From assembly GCF_040812395.1 (NCBI RefSeq), contig NZ_JBFNXH010000003.1, positions 434,001 to 498,000 of the forward strand: 64,000 bases of DNA, read 5' to 3'. The notes under the pieces were generated by a model. It searched no databases. It was not told the origin of the DNA and saw only the letters and a program-made list of their open reading frames with translations. The number at the start of each line of letters is the position of its first letter. Position 1 is the stretch's first letter. Positions 57,527 to 64,000 of this stretch are shown here, piece by piece. The position numbers and the translations under genes were made by a program. Source of the DNA: Paenibacillus_E sp040812395. GTDB lineage: Bacteria > Bacillota > Bacilli > Paenibacillales > NBRC-103111.

Positions 57527-58600
57527 CTAATCAATAATAAGAAAATCTTTGGTAGAATGGGTAAGTATTTTAATTCCAGCGTCGGTTATTACTGCATCGT
57601 CCTCAATTCTAACTCCGCCAAATCCAGGGAGATAGATACCAGGCTCAACAGTAACCACCATGCCGGGTGTTAAAATCATGTCTTCTGTCTTCGATAAACG
57701 AGGCGATTCATGAACTTCCATACCTAAGCCATGACCCGTACCGTGACCGAAATAATCGCCATAGCCATGCTTGACAATGACGTCACGCGCATATTCGTCG
57801 CCTTCACGACCTGTAATGCCCGGTTTCAAGTTAGCTAAGCAATTCAACTGGGCTTCAAGCACGATATCATAAATTTCCTTATGCTTGTCCGTTGGCTTAC
57901 CTAGCATAACGGTTCTAGTGATATCAGAGCAATATCCTTTATAATACGCTCCAAAATCTAATTTGACAAATTCGTTTCCTTGGAGTACACAATCAATCGC
58001 TTTGCCATGCGGCAATGCCGAGCGTTCGCCCGAAGCGACGATCGTTTCGAATGAGGTTGATGTGCCGCCATTTTTGCGGATAAACATCTCAATCTCAAGC
58101 GCAATATCTTTCTCTACGGCTCCCGGCTTAAGGAAGGATAAAATGTGAGAGAAGGTTTGATCCGCCAAATCGGCAGCTTCTTGTAAAATTTGCAGTTCCG
58201 CCTCGTCTTTGATGATACGAATTTGCTCGACGATACGGCTCGTAGGCAGCAATTCGATTCCTGGCAGCCCCTCTTGATAACTAAGAAAGTCGCCGTACGA
58301 AACGTCGGCCTGCTCGAATCCGAGCTTCGCAATGCCTTGATGCTGCAGCAATTCCTTGACTGTATCGATTGCTTTGGCTTTATGTTCAACAATTTCAAAA
58401 TGTTTGGCTTGTTGAGGAGCCTGAGTCATATAGCGGAAGTCGGTAATGAGAATTGCCCGATCCAACGTAATGAGGACATAACCAGAGGAACCCGTGAAGC
58501 CTGACACATATGTACGGTTGTAGGCATTTGTGATAAGCAGTGCCGGGAAATCTTGCTGCTGCATCAATTTACGAACACGTTCTATACGTTTCTCCTGCAT
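57527..58600 (-). CDS. Xaa-Pro peptidase, M24 family (YqhT type)
   Basis: Cytoplasmic metalloaminopeptidase or prolidase. The 357-residue protein has the creatinase N-domain (ALLITNAYNRTYVSGFTGSS) and the pita-bread catalytic domain with FVKLDFGAYYKGYCSDITRT, YFGHGTGHGLGMEVHESP and VTVEPGIYLPGFGGVRIEDD (metal ligands Asp, Asp, His, Glu, Glu). The ATG at 58600 is preferred, with GGTGA shortly upstream. It sits between aroQ and efp. Confidence 0.93.
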   Translation of the reverse strand: MQEKRIERVRKLMQQQDFPALLITNAYNRTYVSGFTGSSGYVLITLDRAILITDFRYMTQAPQQAKHFEIVEHKAKAIDTVKELLQHQGIAKLGFEQADVSYGDFLSYQEGLPGIELLPTSRIVEQIRIIKDEAELQILQEAADLADQTFSHILSFLKPGAVEKDIALEIEMFIRKNGGTSTSFETIVASGERSALPHGKAIDCVLQGNEFVKLDFGAYYKGYCSDITRTVMLGKPTDKHKEIYDIVLEAQLNCLANLKPGITGREGDEYARDVIVKHGYGDYFGHGTGHGLGMEVHESPRLSKTEDMILTPGMVVTVEPGIYLPGFGGVRIEDDAVITDAGIKILTHSTKDFLIID

Positions 58601-58618
58601 TTCAATCACCAATCTTTC

Positions 58619-59050
58619 TTACATGTGGGGGATTAACGCTCTTAAGCCAAGCTCATAACCAAGCGCTCCAAAACCGCAAATTTGCCCGATAACCACTGGC
58701 GCGGTTACGGAATGATGACGAAATTCTTCACGCTTATGAATATTTGATAAATGAACCTCAACTGTAGGCAGCTGCACGGTAGCAAGCGCATCCCGTATCG
58801 CATAACTGTAATGCGTGAACGCTCCCGGGTTGATAACAATGCCATCCTTCGTGCCAAACGCCTCATGAATTTTATCGATGATGGCGCCCTCATGATTGGA
58901 CTGGAACGTCTCTAGTTCAATCGACATCGTCCCGGCAATTTCGTTAAGCCCCTGGACAATCGCAGCGAGAGAAACTGTACCATAGATCCCTGGCTCCCGT
59001 ACGCCTAGCATATTTAAATTCGGACCATTGATAACCAGTACCTTTTTCAA
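58619..59050 (-). CDS. aroQ: Type II 3-dehydroquinate dehydratase
   Basis: Third step of the shikimate pathway. The 143-residue dodecameric-type enzyme has VLVINGPNLNMLGVREPGIY at its start, NHEGAIIDKIHEA, and GIVINPGAFTHYSYAIRDAL with the catalytic tyrosine and histidine segments, and VEVHLSNIHKREEFRHHS. It is coupled to the following Xaa-Pro peptidase gene. Confidence 0.96.
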   Translation of the reverse strand: MKKVLVINGPNLNMLGVREPGIYGTVSLAAIVQGLNEIAGTMSIELETFQSNHEGAIIDKIHEAFGTKDGIVINPGAFTHYSYAIRDALATVQLPTVEVHLSNIHKREEFRHHSVTAPVVIGQICGFGALGYELGLRALIPHM

Positions 59051-59115
59051 CAGTAAAACCCTCCAGGCAAGTAGGTTGAAACCTAGTGTTTAACTTAGAC
59101 ATTTTACCATAACTT

Positions 59116-59604
59116 TCAACTCTTGTGTATAGGCTCTCTTGTTCTTTCGTCCGTGTACTCGACGTTAATCGAGTAGCCGATGAACATTCCCCATATCAGG
59201 AATAAACAAAAATCGCTTATACTCGAATTGATATCCAAATCGGTAATCCAATAGGTCATTCCTGCCAAAGGCCCAACGAATAAATAAACGAAACACCACC
59301 ATACGGCTCCATAACCAATTCCCCACCACGGGCCCCTTAGTTTCCAAAAGGCTATTGTATAGAGGTAGGCCGCCACAATAGAAAATAAAATGAAAAATCC
59401 CCATCCGACGAGCGTACCTTGCCAGGAAAGCAGAAAATCATGTTTGAAAAAAGGTTCGACAAGAAATCCAACCACTACTTTCGTAAACTTCAAATAGTGC
59501 TCAACAATTTTCAGCGCACCCCATATCAAACCGGCGAAGAATCCAATGTAGAGGGCAAATAACCATCGATTGGTTTTAATCCTGTCTCCATTCTTCCCAC
59601 CCAT
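59116..59604 (-). CDS. YqhR family membrane protein
   Basis: A 162-residue integral membrane protein with four to five helices (WLFALYIGFFAGLIWGALKI; WGFFILFSIVAAYLYTIAFW; VWWCFVYLFVGPLAGMTYWI). It matches YqhR by sequence and by position between aroQ and yqhQ. The function is unknown. The start at 59604 is a choice among several in-frame starts; AAAGGA lies 11 nt upstream. Confidence 0.75.
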   Translation of the reverse strand: MGGKNGDRIKTNRWLFALYIGFFAGLIWGALKIVEHYLKFTKVVVGFLVEPFFKHDFLLSWQGTLVGWGFFILFSIVAAYLYTIAFWKLRGPWWGIGYGAVWWCFVYLFVGPLAGMTYWITDLDINSSISDFCLFLIWGMFIGYSINVEYTDERTREPIHKS

Positions 59605-59791
59605 GAGCGTGTCCATCCTTTCTCTGCACGAGTTGTTCGCAGCTTCCTTCTCAGGAATAGTATGTTCTACCGCAATCGGTAGCATTCAAACCACGAATCC
59701 GTTACAATGAGAAGATAGGTACAAAAGAAAATACATGAAGTTGGTTTTCCGAACCGGGAAGCACCGACGAAATCCAGAGAAGGTGGTTGTA

Positions 59792-60736
59792 ATGGCAGAA
59801 CAAAACAGCATATACGGAGGACAAGCCGTCATCGAGGGCGTCATGTTCGCAGGTAAAAACGTGCACGTTACCGCGGTGCGCAAAAAAGACGGTTCCTTAG
59901 AGTATTTAGAGGTACCAAAAAAAGTAATCCCGTGGGTTCAGTCACTTAAGAAAATCCCTTTTATCCGCGGTATCGTTGGCATCATCGAATCCAGCGCAAA
60001 AGGAGCTCAGCATCTTAACTTCTCCGCTGAATCATTCGCCGAGCAAGAAGGCGAGTCGCAGGAAAGCAGTAAAAAAGATGAAAAACCCGGCATTTTCTCC
60101 AACATTTCGATGATACTCGGTGTGGCTGTTGTTGGTGTGATCTCTTTCCTATTCGGGAAATTTGTTTTCACTCTGGTCCCTGCTGTCATTGAGCAGTTTC
60201 TTTTTGGGAATGCATTTAGCAATCAAATTCTTCATAATCTTATAGAAGGCATTATTAAAATCATATTGCTGGTCGGGTACATTTATTTCATATCGTTAAC
60301 CCCGATGATTCGCAGATTGTTCCAATATCACGGAGCCGAGCATAAGGTGATTAGTGCCTACGAAGCAGGCGTTGAGCTTACAGTCAGTAATGTCCAGAAA
60401 TTCAACACGCTGCACTATCGCTGCGGCAGCAGCTTTATCGTATTCACCGTCATCGTCGGTGTTGTCATCTATTCATTCCTGCACTATGACGGCTACGTCG
60501 AGCGTATCGTCCAGCGCCTGCTGCTCCTGCCGGTCGTTATCGGAGTTTCTTATGAAGTTCTGCGGTTCACCAACTCGCTGCGGGAAGTGCCGGTACTGCG
60601 CTTCATGGGCTATCCAGGTTTGTGGCTTCAGCTCCTCACGACTAAAGAACCGGAAGATAGTCAAGTTGAAGTTTCCATCGCCTCTTTCAACCGTATGCGG
60701 GAAGCCGAACAACGAATAATGGAGGGACGGCTATGA
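59792..60736 (+). CDS. DUF1385 membrane protein (YqhQ type)
   Basis: A 314-residue polytopic protein that starts AEQNSIYGGQAVIEGVMFAG, and has about four helices and HYRCGSSFIVFTVIVGVVIY and FQYHGAEHKVISAYEAGVEL, the DUF1385 signature. YqhQ is conserved in sporeformers, but its role is not established. The ATG at 59792 follows AGAAGGTGG. It overlaps the next gene by 4 nt. Confidence 0.85.
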   Translation: MAEQNSIYGGQAVIEGVMFAGKNVHVTAVRKKDGSLEYLEVPKKVIPWVQSLKKIPFIRGIVGIIESSAKGAQHLNFSAESFAEQEGESQESSKKDEKPGIFSNISMILGVAVVGVISFLFGKFVFTLVPAVIEQFLFGNAFSNQILHNLIEGIIKIILLVGYIYFISLTPMIRRLFQYHGAEHKVISAYEAGVELTVSNVQKFNTLHYRCGSSFIVFTVIVGVVIYSFLHYDGYVERIVQRLLLLPVVIGVSYEVLRFTNSLREVPVLRFMGYPGLWLQLLTTKEPEDSQVEVSIASFNRMREAEQRIMEGRL

Positions 60737-60990
60737 AAAGAAGATTTTCCCCGTTCGAGATTGCGCTAGCTGTGTTGATAGTGATTGGTTTGCTCAGGAA
60801 TATGCAAACTTATTTCATCCCCATACTCGTGCTAGGGATTATCTTCCTGCTTTATAAATTTCCGCCATCCCGCTGGAAATGGAACACTCCCGGACGCGGG
60901 ACTGCGAAAGGGAAAAGAATGAACGGGAAATTCCGCGTGATCAACGGGAACAAAGATTCAGAGTCAGATGATTTCCCGAAATATCATTAA
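60733..60990 (+). CDS. Small membrane protein of unknown function
   Basis: An 85-residue protein with two hydrophobic stretches (ALAVLIVIGLLRNMQTYFIP; ILVLGIIFLLYKF) and a basic cytoplasmic tail (GRGTAKGKRMNGKFRVINGN). The start overlaps the yqhQ stop (ATGA) and GGAGGGACGG precedes it, so it is co-translated with yqhQ. Convergent with the lipase gene, with one base between stops. Confidence 0.7.
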   Translation: MKRRFSPFEIALAVLIVIGLLRNMQTYFIPILVLGIIFLLYKFPPSRWKWNTPGRGTAKGKRMNGKFRVINGNKDSESDDFPKYH

Positions 60991-60991
60991 T

Positions 60992-61954
60992 TCATTTGTC
61001 AATGCGCAGCACGTATTTCTCGTAGTCCTGCTCATATGTTTCCATCGACCATTTGGTAAAATAGTTGTCAGCGGCCGTATAGCCCGATTGATAAAGCTCC
61101 ATACTGGTTTCTTTGGACAAATTAAACTGTGTATTCTGAACGCCCAGTGTTGGAATTTTAACTGTTCGAAAGCGGTACTGCTGCTCGATATAACGTTCAT
61201 CATGCGCATTGAGCATCGTGCTGAATAAAGCCTCAAGCATCGAGATGGGTCCTTTGATTGTATGCATAGGATGCTCGCTCTTACCAACGAGCTGGAAGCC
61301 AATAACAGGGATTCGCTCCTCGTCTGGGGCACTATCAAATACCCACAAAGGATAGTTGCTTAGCAGTCCGCCATCTACGATATAAAAAAATTGTTGTTTA
61401 AAAGGCTCTGCGTTTGCAGAGCTTTTTATTTTTCGCCGAATCATAACGGGATCAAAGAAATATGGGATACTCGTGCTCATCCGCACCGCCTTGGCAATAG
61501 AGAATTTCAGGGGATCTATCCCATATTGGGAAATATCGTCAGGCAGCACCAGCAATTTGCCTTGAGTGATGTCAGAAGCAATGATACGCAGCTGATTCGG
61601 CTTTAAGTCGCCAAATGTGCGGATACCCTTCATAAGCAATTGCTGATTAACCCATTGTTCCAGCGTTTCACCGGAATACAAACCTTTTTTAATAAAAAGC
61701 CGCGCCGCCGGGCCTATAATTTTGGCATTGAATATGGTCGGTCTCTGCAAGAAAGCTTTGAATGGCGTTCTCAGGATTAGTTCTTTCATCTCCTCACCAG
61801 AATAGCCTGCAGCAAGAAAAGCTGCCACAATGGATCCTGAGCTTGTACCCGCTACCTCATGGAACTCATATCCTTGTTTCATTGCAGCGCTTACGCCCCC
61901 AGCCAACGCAATGCCTTTAACGCCTCCACCTTCAAATACGCCATTGATTTTCAC
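60992..61954 (-). CDS. Patatin-like phospholipase family protein
   Basis: A 320-residue lipid acyl hydrolase candidate with the complete patatin signature: oxyanion loop FEGGGVKGIALAGGV, nucleophile GTSSGS, and the catalytic DGG in YIVDGGLLSNYPLWVFD. No signal peptide is seen, so it probably acts on the inner membrane surface. The substrate is unknown. Confidence 0.88.
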   Translation of the reverse strand: MKINGVFEGGGVKGIALAGGVSAAMKQGYEFHEVAGTSSGSIVAAFLAAGYSGEEMKELILRTPFKAFLQRPTIFNAKIIGPAARLFIKKGLYSGETLEQWVNQQLLMKGIRTFGDLKPNQLRIIASDITQGKLLVLPDDISQYGIDPLKFSIAKAVRMSTSIPYFFDPVMIRRKIKSSANAEPFKQQFFYIVDGGLLSNYPLWVFDSAPDEERIPVIGFQLVGKSEHPMHTIKGPISMLEALFSTMLNAHDERYIEQQYRFRTVKIPTLGVQNTQFNLSKETSMELYQSGYTAADNYFTKWSMETYEQDYEKYVLRIDK

Positions 61955-62074
61955 CCATACTCCCCCTCAAGAAGCCTCGCAGCCAGAGCCAGACTTTAGG
62001 CTCCACTTTTCTATATGCGGGAGGTGTTTGTTTATATGCCTCTAGGAATATCGTCCTTACAGGACAAATAAAAA

Positions 62075-62100
62075 ACAGAGTGCCCTTGCTGGGACTCTGT
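62075..62100 (-). terminator. Intrinsic terminator after mntR
   Basis: On the minus strand ACAGAGTCCC pairs with GGGCACTCTGT (one bulged base), followed by TTTTTTATTTG, 14 nt past the mntR stop. Confidence 0.8.
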
Positions 62101-62114
62101 CTGTCTATTCTCTA

Positions 62115-62540
62115 TCAACTTTCCGATTCCAACTCTTTCCGAACTTGGAGAAGTCCTTCCATTCGATTCGGATCGCGCCGGAAATACTCCAATAGCGTTT
62201 CAATGCAGGTAATGGAATCCCAGCTCAGATGATGCTCAATACCTTCTACATCCTTATATATATTATCCTCTTGGACACCGATGGTTGTTAAGAATTCCTC
62301 CAGCAATTGGTGGCGGTCCACTAAACGCTTACCCATCTTTTTCCCTTTGGAGGTCAGCATAAGCCCGCGATATTTTTCGTAAATCAGATAATTGTCTTTA
62401 TCTAATTTTTGAATCATTTTCGTAACCGATGAGGGATGCACCTCTAGTCCTTCAGCAATGTCGGAGACACGAGCGTAGCCTTTCTCGTCAATGAGTTTAT
62501 ATATTCTCTCCAGGTAGTCTTCCATGCTTGGTGTAGCCAT
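62115..62540 (-). CDS. mntR: Manganese transport regulator MntR
   Basis: DtxR-family Mn(II)-responsive repressor of manganese uptake. The 141-residue protein keeps every metal ligand of B. subtilis MntR: Asp8 and Glu11 in SMEDYLERIY, His77 in DRHQLLEEF, and Glu99, Glu102, His103 in DVEGIEHHLS. The winged helix (VSDIAEGLEVHPSSVTKMIQ) is at residues 25-44. The start at 62540 restores the standard numbering and follows GGGGGA; an upstream ATG at 62582 is less likely. Confidence 0.96.
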   Translation of the reverse strand: MATPSMEDYLERIYKLIDEKGYARVSDIAEGLEVHPSSVTKMIQKLDKDNYLIYEKYRGLMLTSKGKKMGKRLVDRHQLLEEFLTTIGVQEDNIYKDVEGIEHHLSWDSITCIETLLEYFRRDPNRMEGLLQVRKELESES

Positions 62541-62625
62541 TGCTTTGTTTCCCCCTGCTTCTTTATTTCCTGTCCATTGCATTACTTATCATAATCCATC
62601 AACGTAGATGCGGTCAAATCTCCCA

Positions 62626-62655
62626 TGATTCAATACTTACCGCCTTGGCACACTA
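62626..62655 (+). promoter_or_regulatory. Possible sigma-G promoter for splB
   Basis: TGATTC and CACACTA are separated by 17 nt. The -10 matches the sigma-G consensus CATACTA at six of seven bases; the -35 is weaker. It lies about 47 nt upstream of splB, a forespore gene under sigma-G in B. subtilis. Confidence 0.4.
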
Positions 62656-62701
62656 AAGATTAACCTAACAGCTTTCATCACGATGCCGGAAGGAGCCCGT
62701 T

Positions 62702-63763
62702 ATGTCAACAGATTTGCTTAGACCTCCCGCGCCCAGCACCGATCTTTTCGTCCCTGAGCTTGTATATTTTGAGCCGAATGCAATGAATTATCCCAAAGGT
62801 CGGCAAATTTATGAATGGGCTCAGCAGCAAAGACTGGAGATTCACATGACAACCTCCCATAATCAAATCCGCGACCTGCCGGGAGAATCAGAACTGGAAA
62901 AGTATCGCATCGCAAAACGAACCCTCGTCGTTGGCATCCGTAAAACGTTGAAATTCGACACCTCTAAACCGTCTGCCGAATATGCCATTCCCATTGCGAC
63001 AGGCTGTATGGGGCATTGCCATTACTGTTACCTGCAGACAACACTTGGAGCGAAGCCTTACATTCGCATATATGTCAACATCGATGATATCCTTAGCGCC
63101 GCCCAAAAGTACATCGAAGAACGCGAACCTGAAGTCACACGATTTGAAGCGGCCTGTACGTCAGACCCTGTCGGCCTAGAGCATATTTCGGGCTCATTGA
63201 AGCAGCTCATTGAATTCATGGGGCAGCAGGAGCACGGACGTCTGCGATTTGTGACCAAATATCATCATGTGGAACCTTTGCTTGACGCCAAGCACAATAA
63301 ACACACCCGCTTTCGCTTTAGTGTGAATGCGGATTATGTGATCAAAAACTTTGAACCCGGCACATCCAAATTCCATGAACGGATTGAAGCGGCAGGCAAA
63401 GTAGCCAAGGCTGGATATCCGCTTGGATTCATCATTGCGCCGATTGTTTGGCACGACGGCTGGGAAGACGGCTACAAGCTGTTATTAGAGCGGCTGCGCA
63501 ACGAACTGCCGATCGAGGCGACTAGAGATCTAACATTTGAAATGATTCAACATCGGTTCACGAAAACAGCCAAAACTGTGATTCAGAAACGATATCCGAA
63601 GACAAAGCTGGAGATGGATGAAGAGAAACGGAAATACAAGTGGGGGCGTTGGGGACAAGGGAAGTATGTGTATCCCGATGAGCAGGCAAATGCGCTTAGG
63701 GAATTTATCACCGAACAAATCTTTGACAAATTCCCTGAGGCCAAGATCGAATATTTCACTTAA
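62702..63763 (+). CDS. splB: Spore photoproduct lyase
   Basis: Radical-SAM enzyme that directly reverses the thymine dimer formed in UV-irradiated spores. The 353-residue protein has the cluster motif CMGHCHYC (Cys102, 106, 109), and Cys152 in EAACTSDPVG corresponds to the catalytic Cys141 of B. subtilis SplB. AAGGAG lies upstream of the ATG. Convergent with ccdA. Confidence 0.95.
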   Translation: MSTDLLRPPAPSTDLFVPELVYFEPNAMNYPKGRQIYEWAQQQRLEIHMTTSHNQIRDLPGESELEKYRIAKRTLVVGIRKTLKFDTSKPSAEYAIPIATGCMGHCHYCYLQTTLGAKPYIRIYVNIDDILSAAQKYIEEREPEVTRFEAACTSDPVGLEHISGSLKQLIEFMGQQEHGRLRFVTKYHHVEPLLDAKHNKHTRFRFSVNADYVIKNFEPGTSKFHERIEAAGKVAKAGYPLGFIIAPIVWHDGWEDGYKLLLERLRNELPIEATRDLTFEMIQHRFTKTAKTVIQKRYPKTKLEMDEEKRKYKWGRWGQGKYVYPDEQANALREFITEQIFDKFPEAKIEYFT

Positions 63764-63772
63764 AAGATGAAC

Positions 63773-64000
63773 TTAAAACTTTAACCAATCGGGGGTTATG
63801 CTGTTGAGCCATAGCGTGATTTGCGTCATTTTGCCCGTATAAAGCAGAATCGCGATCAGCACCATGAGTCCCCCTCCTATTTTCATAATGGTATTGGAAT
63901 AACGCAGAATCCAGCGGGTAGATCCGATGAAAAACGATAAAACAAAAAATGGAATTGCAAACCCTAAGGAATAAGCCGTCGTCAATTGGAACCAAGTGCC
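63773..64000 (-). CDS. ccdA: Cytochrome c biogenesis protein CcdA, C-terminal part (runs off the right edge)
   Basis: The last 75 or so codons of a membrane protein that moves reducing equivalents across the membrane for cytochrome c maturation and spore formation. The visible part (FQLTTAYSLGFAIPFFVLSF, then STRWILRYSNTIMKIGGGLM and VLIAILLYTGKMTQITLWLN) matches the last two to three helices of CcdA/DsbD-type proteins. The start lies outside the window. It converges with splB, with 9 nt between stops. Confidence 0.8.
   Translation of the reverse strand, partial: GTWFQLTTAYSLGFAIPFFVLSFFIGSTRWILRYSNTIMKIGGGLMVLIAILLYTGKMTQITLWLNSITPDWLKF

Noticed and set aside
1..64000. tRNA, rRNA, insertion sequences, prophage or integrase genes
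   Set aside because: I looked for tRNA-like cloverleafs, rRNA blocks, transposase or integrase motifs and long terminal inverted repeats and saw none that I could support.

Overview
The window is a contiguous chromosomal segment of a spore-forming Bacillota, most likely Paenibacillus or a close relative. The evidence is the set of sporulation genes (spoIIM, mciZ, spo0A, spoIVB, spoIIIAA-AH, splB), the Bacillus-like gene orders (fur/spoIIM/yqxK/nudF; dxs-tlyA-argR-recN-spoIVB-spo0A; spoIIIA-accB-accC-asp23-nusB-folD-xseAB-ispA-dxs; yqhQ-yqhR-aroQ-yqhT-efp) and strong AGGAGG-type ribosome binding sites with frequent TTG/GTG starts. Most genes are on the minus strand. I see no rRNA, tRNA, prophage, insertion sequence or CRISPR array.

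Left part (1-14.6 kb): the start of alanine dehydrogenase, fur, spoIIM, an endonuclease Q-type PHP protein, nudF and a divergent mciZ. An 878-bp repeat-bearing gap follows, then an M20 peptidase and a 34-codon prli42. Next is a branched-chain 2-oxoacid dehydrogenase operon (lpdV-bkdAA-bkdAB-bkdB), a DUF2627 gene, a SteA-like protein and five small proteins of unknown function.

Cobalamin block (14.6-25.5 kb): a cobalamin riboswitch with its own terminator controls ten tightly packed genes (cbiH-X-J-C-D-ET-L-F-G-A) for the anaerobic, early-cobalt corrin pathway from sirohydrochlorin to cobyrinate a,c-diamide. CbiH carries a fused Fe-S domain. CbiX carries an MXCXXC motif followed by a tail with 26 histidines.

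Accessory stretch (25.5-30.9 kb): a guanylate-kinase-like protein with an altered P-loop, membrane proteins, a metallo-beta-lactamase-fold hydrolase, a lipoprotein, a SRPBCC protein and small secreted or membrane peptides. These look lineage-specific.

Core sporulation, isoprenoid and lipid block (31-53 kb): spo0A with three 0A boxes, spoIVB, recN, argR, tlyA, dxs, ispA, xseBA, folD, nusB, the Asp23/AmaP/DUF2273 envelope-stress trio, accBC and the complete spoIIIA operon with a candidate sigma-E promoter.

Right part (53-64 kb): comA-comB (sulfolactate synthesis), DUF441, aspartokinase, efp, Xaa-Pro peptidase, aroQ, yqhR, yqhQ, a patatin-like lipase, mntR, spore photoproduct lyase and the edge of ccdA.

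The most unusual signal is a family of RBS-linked hairpin repeats. About 14 units at eight loci lie immediately 5' of the Shine-Dalgarno of eight unrelated genes, always in the same orientation. The unit length is about 37-40 bp, and compensatory changes preserve the stem.
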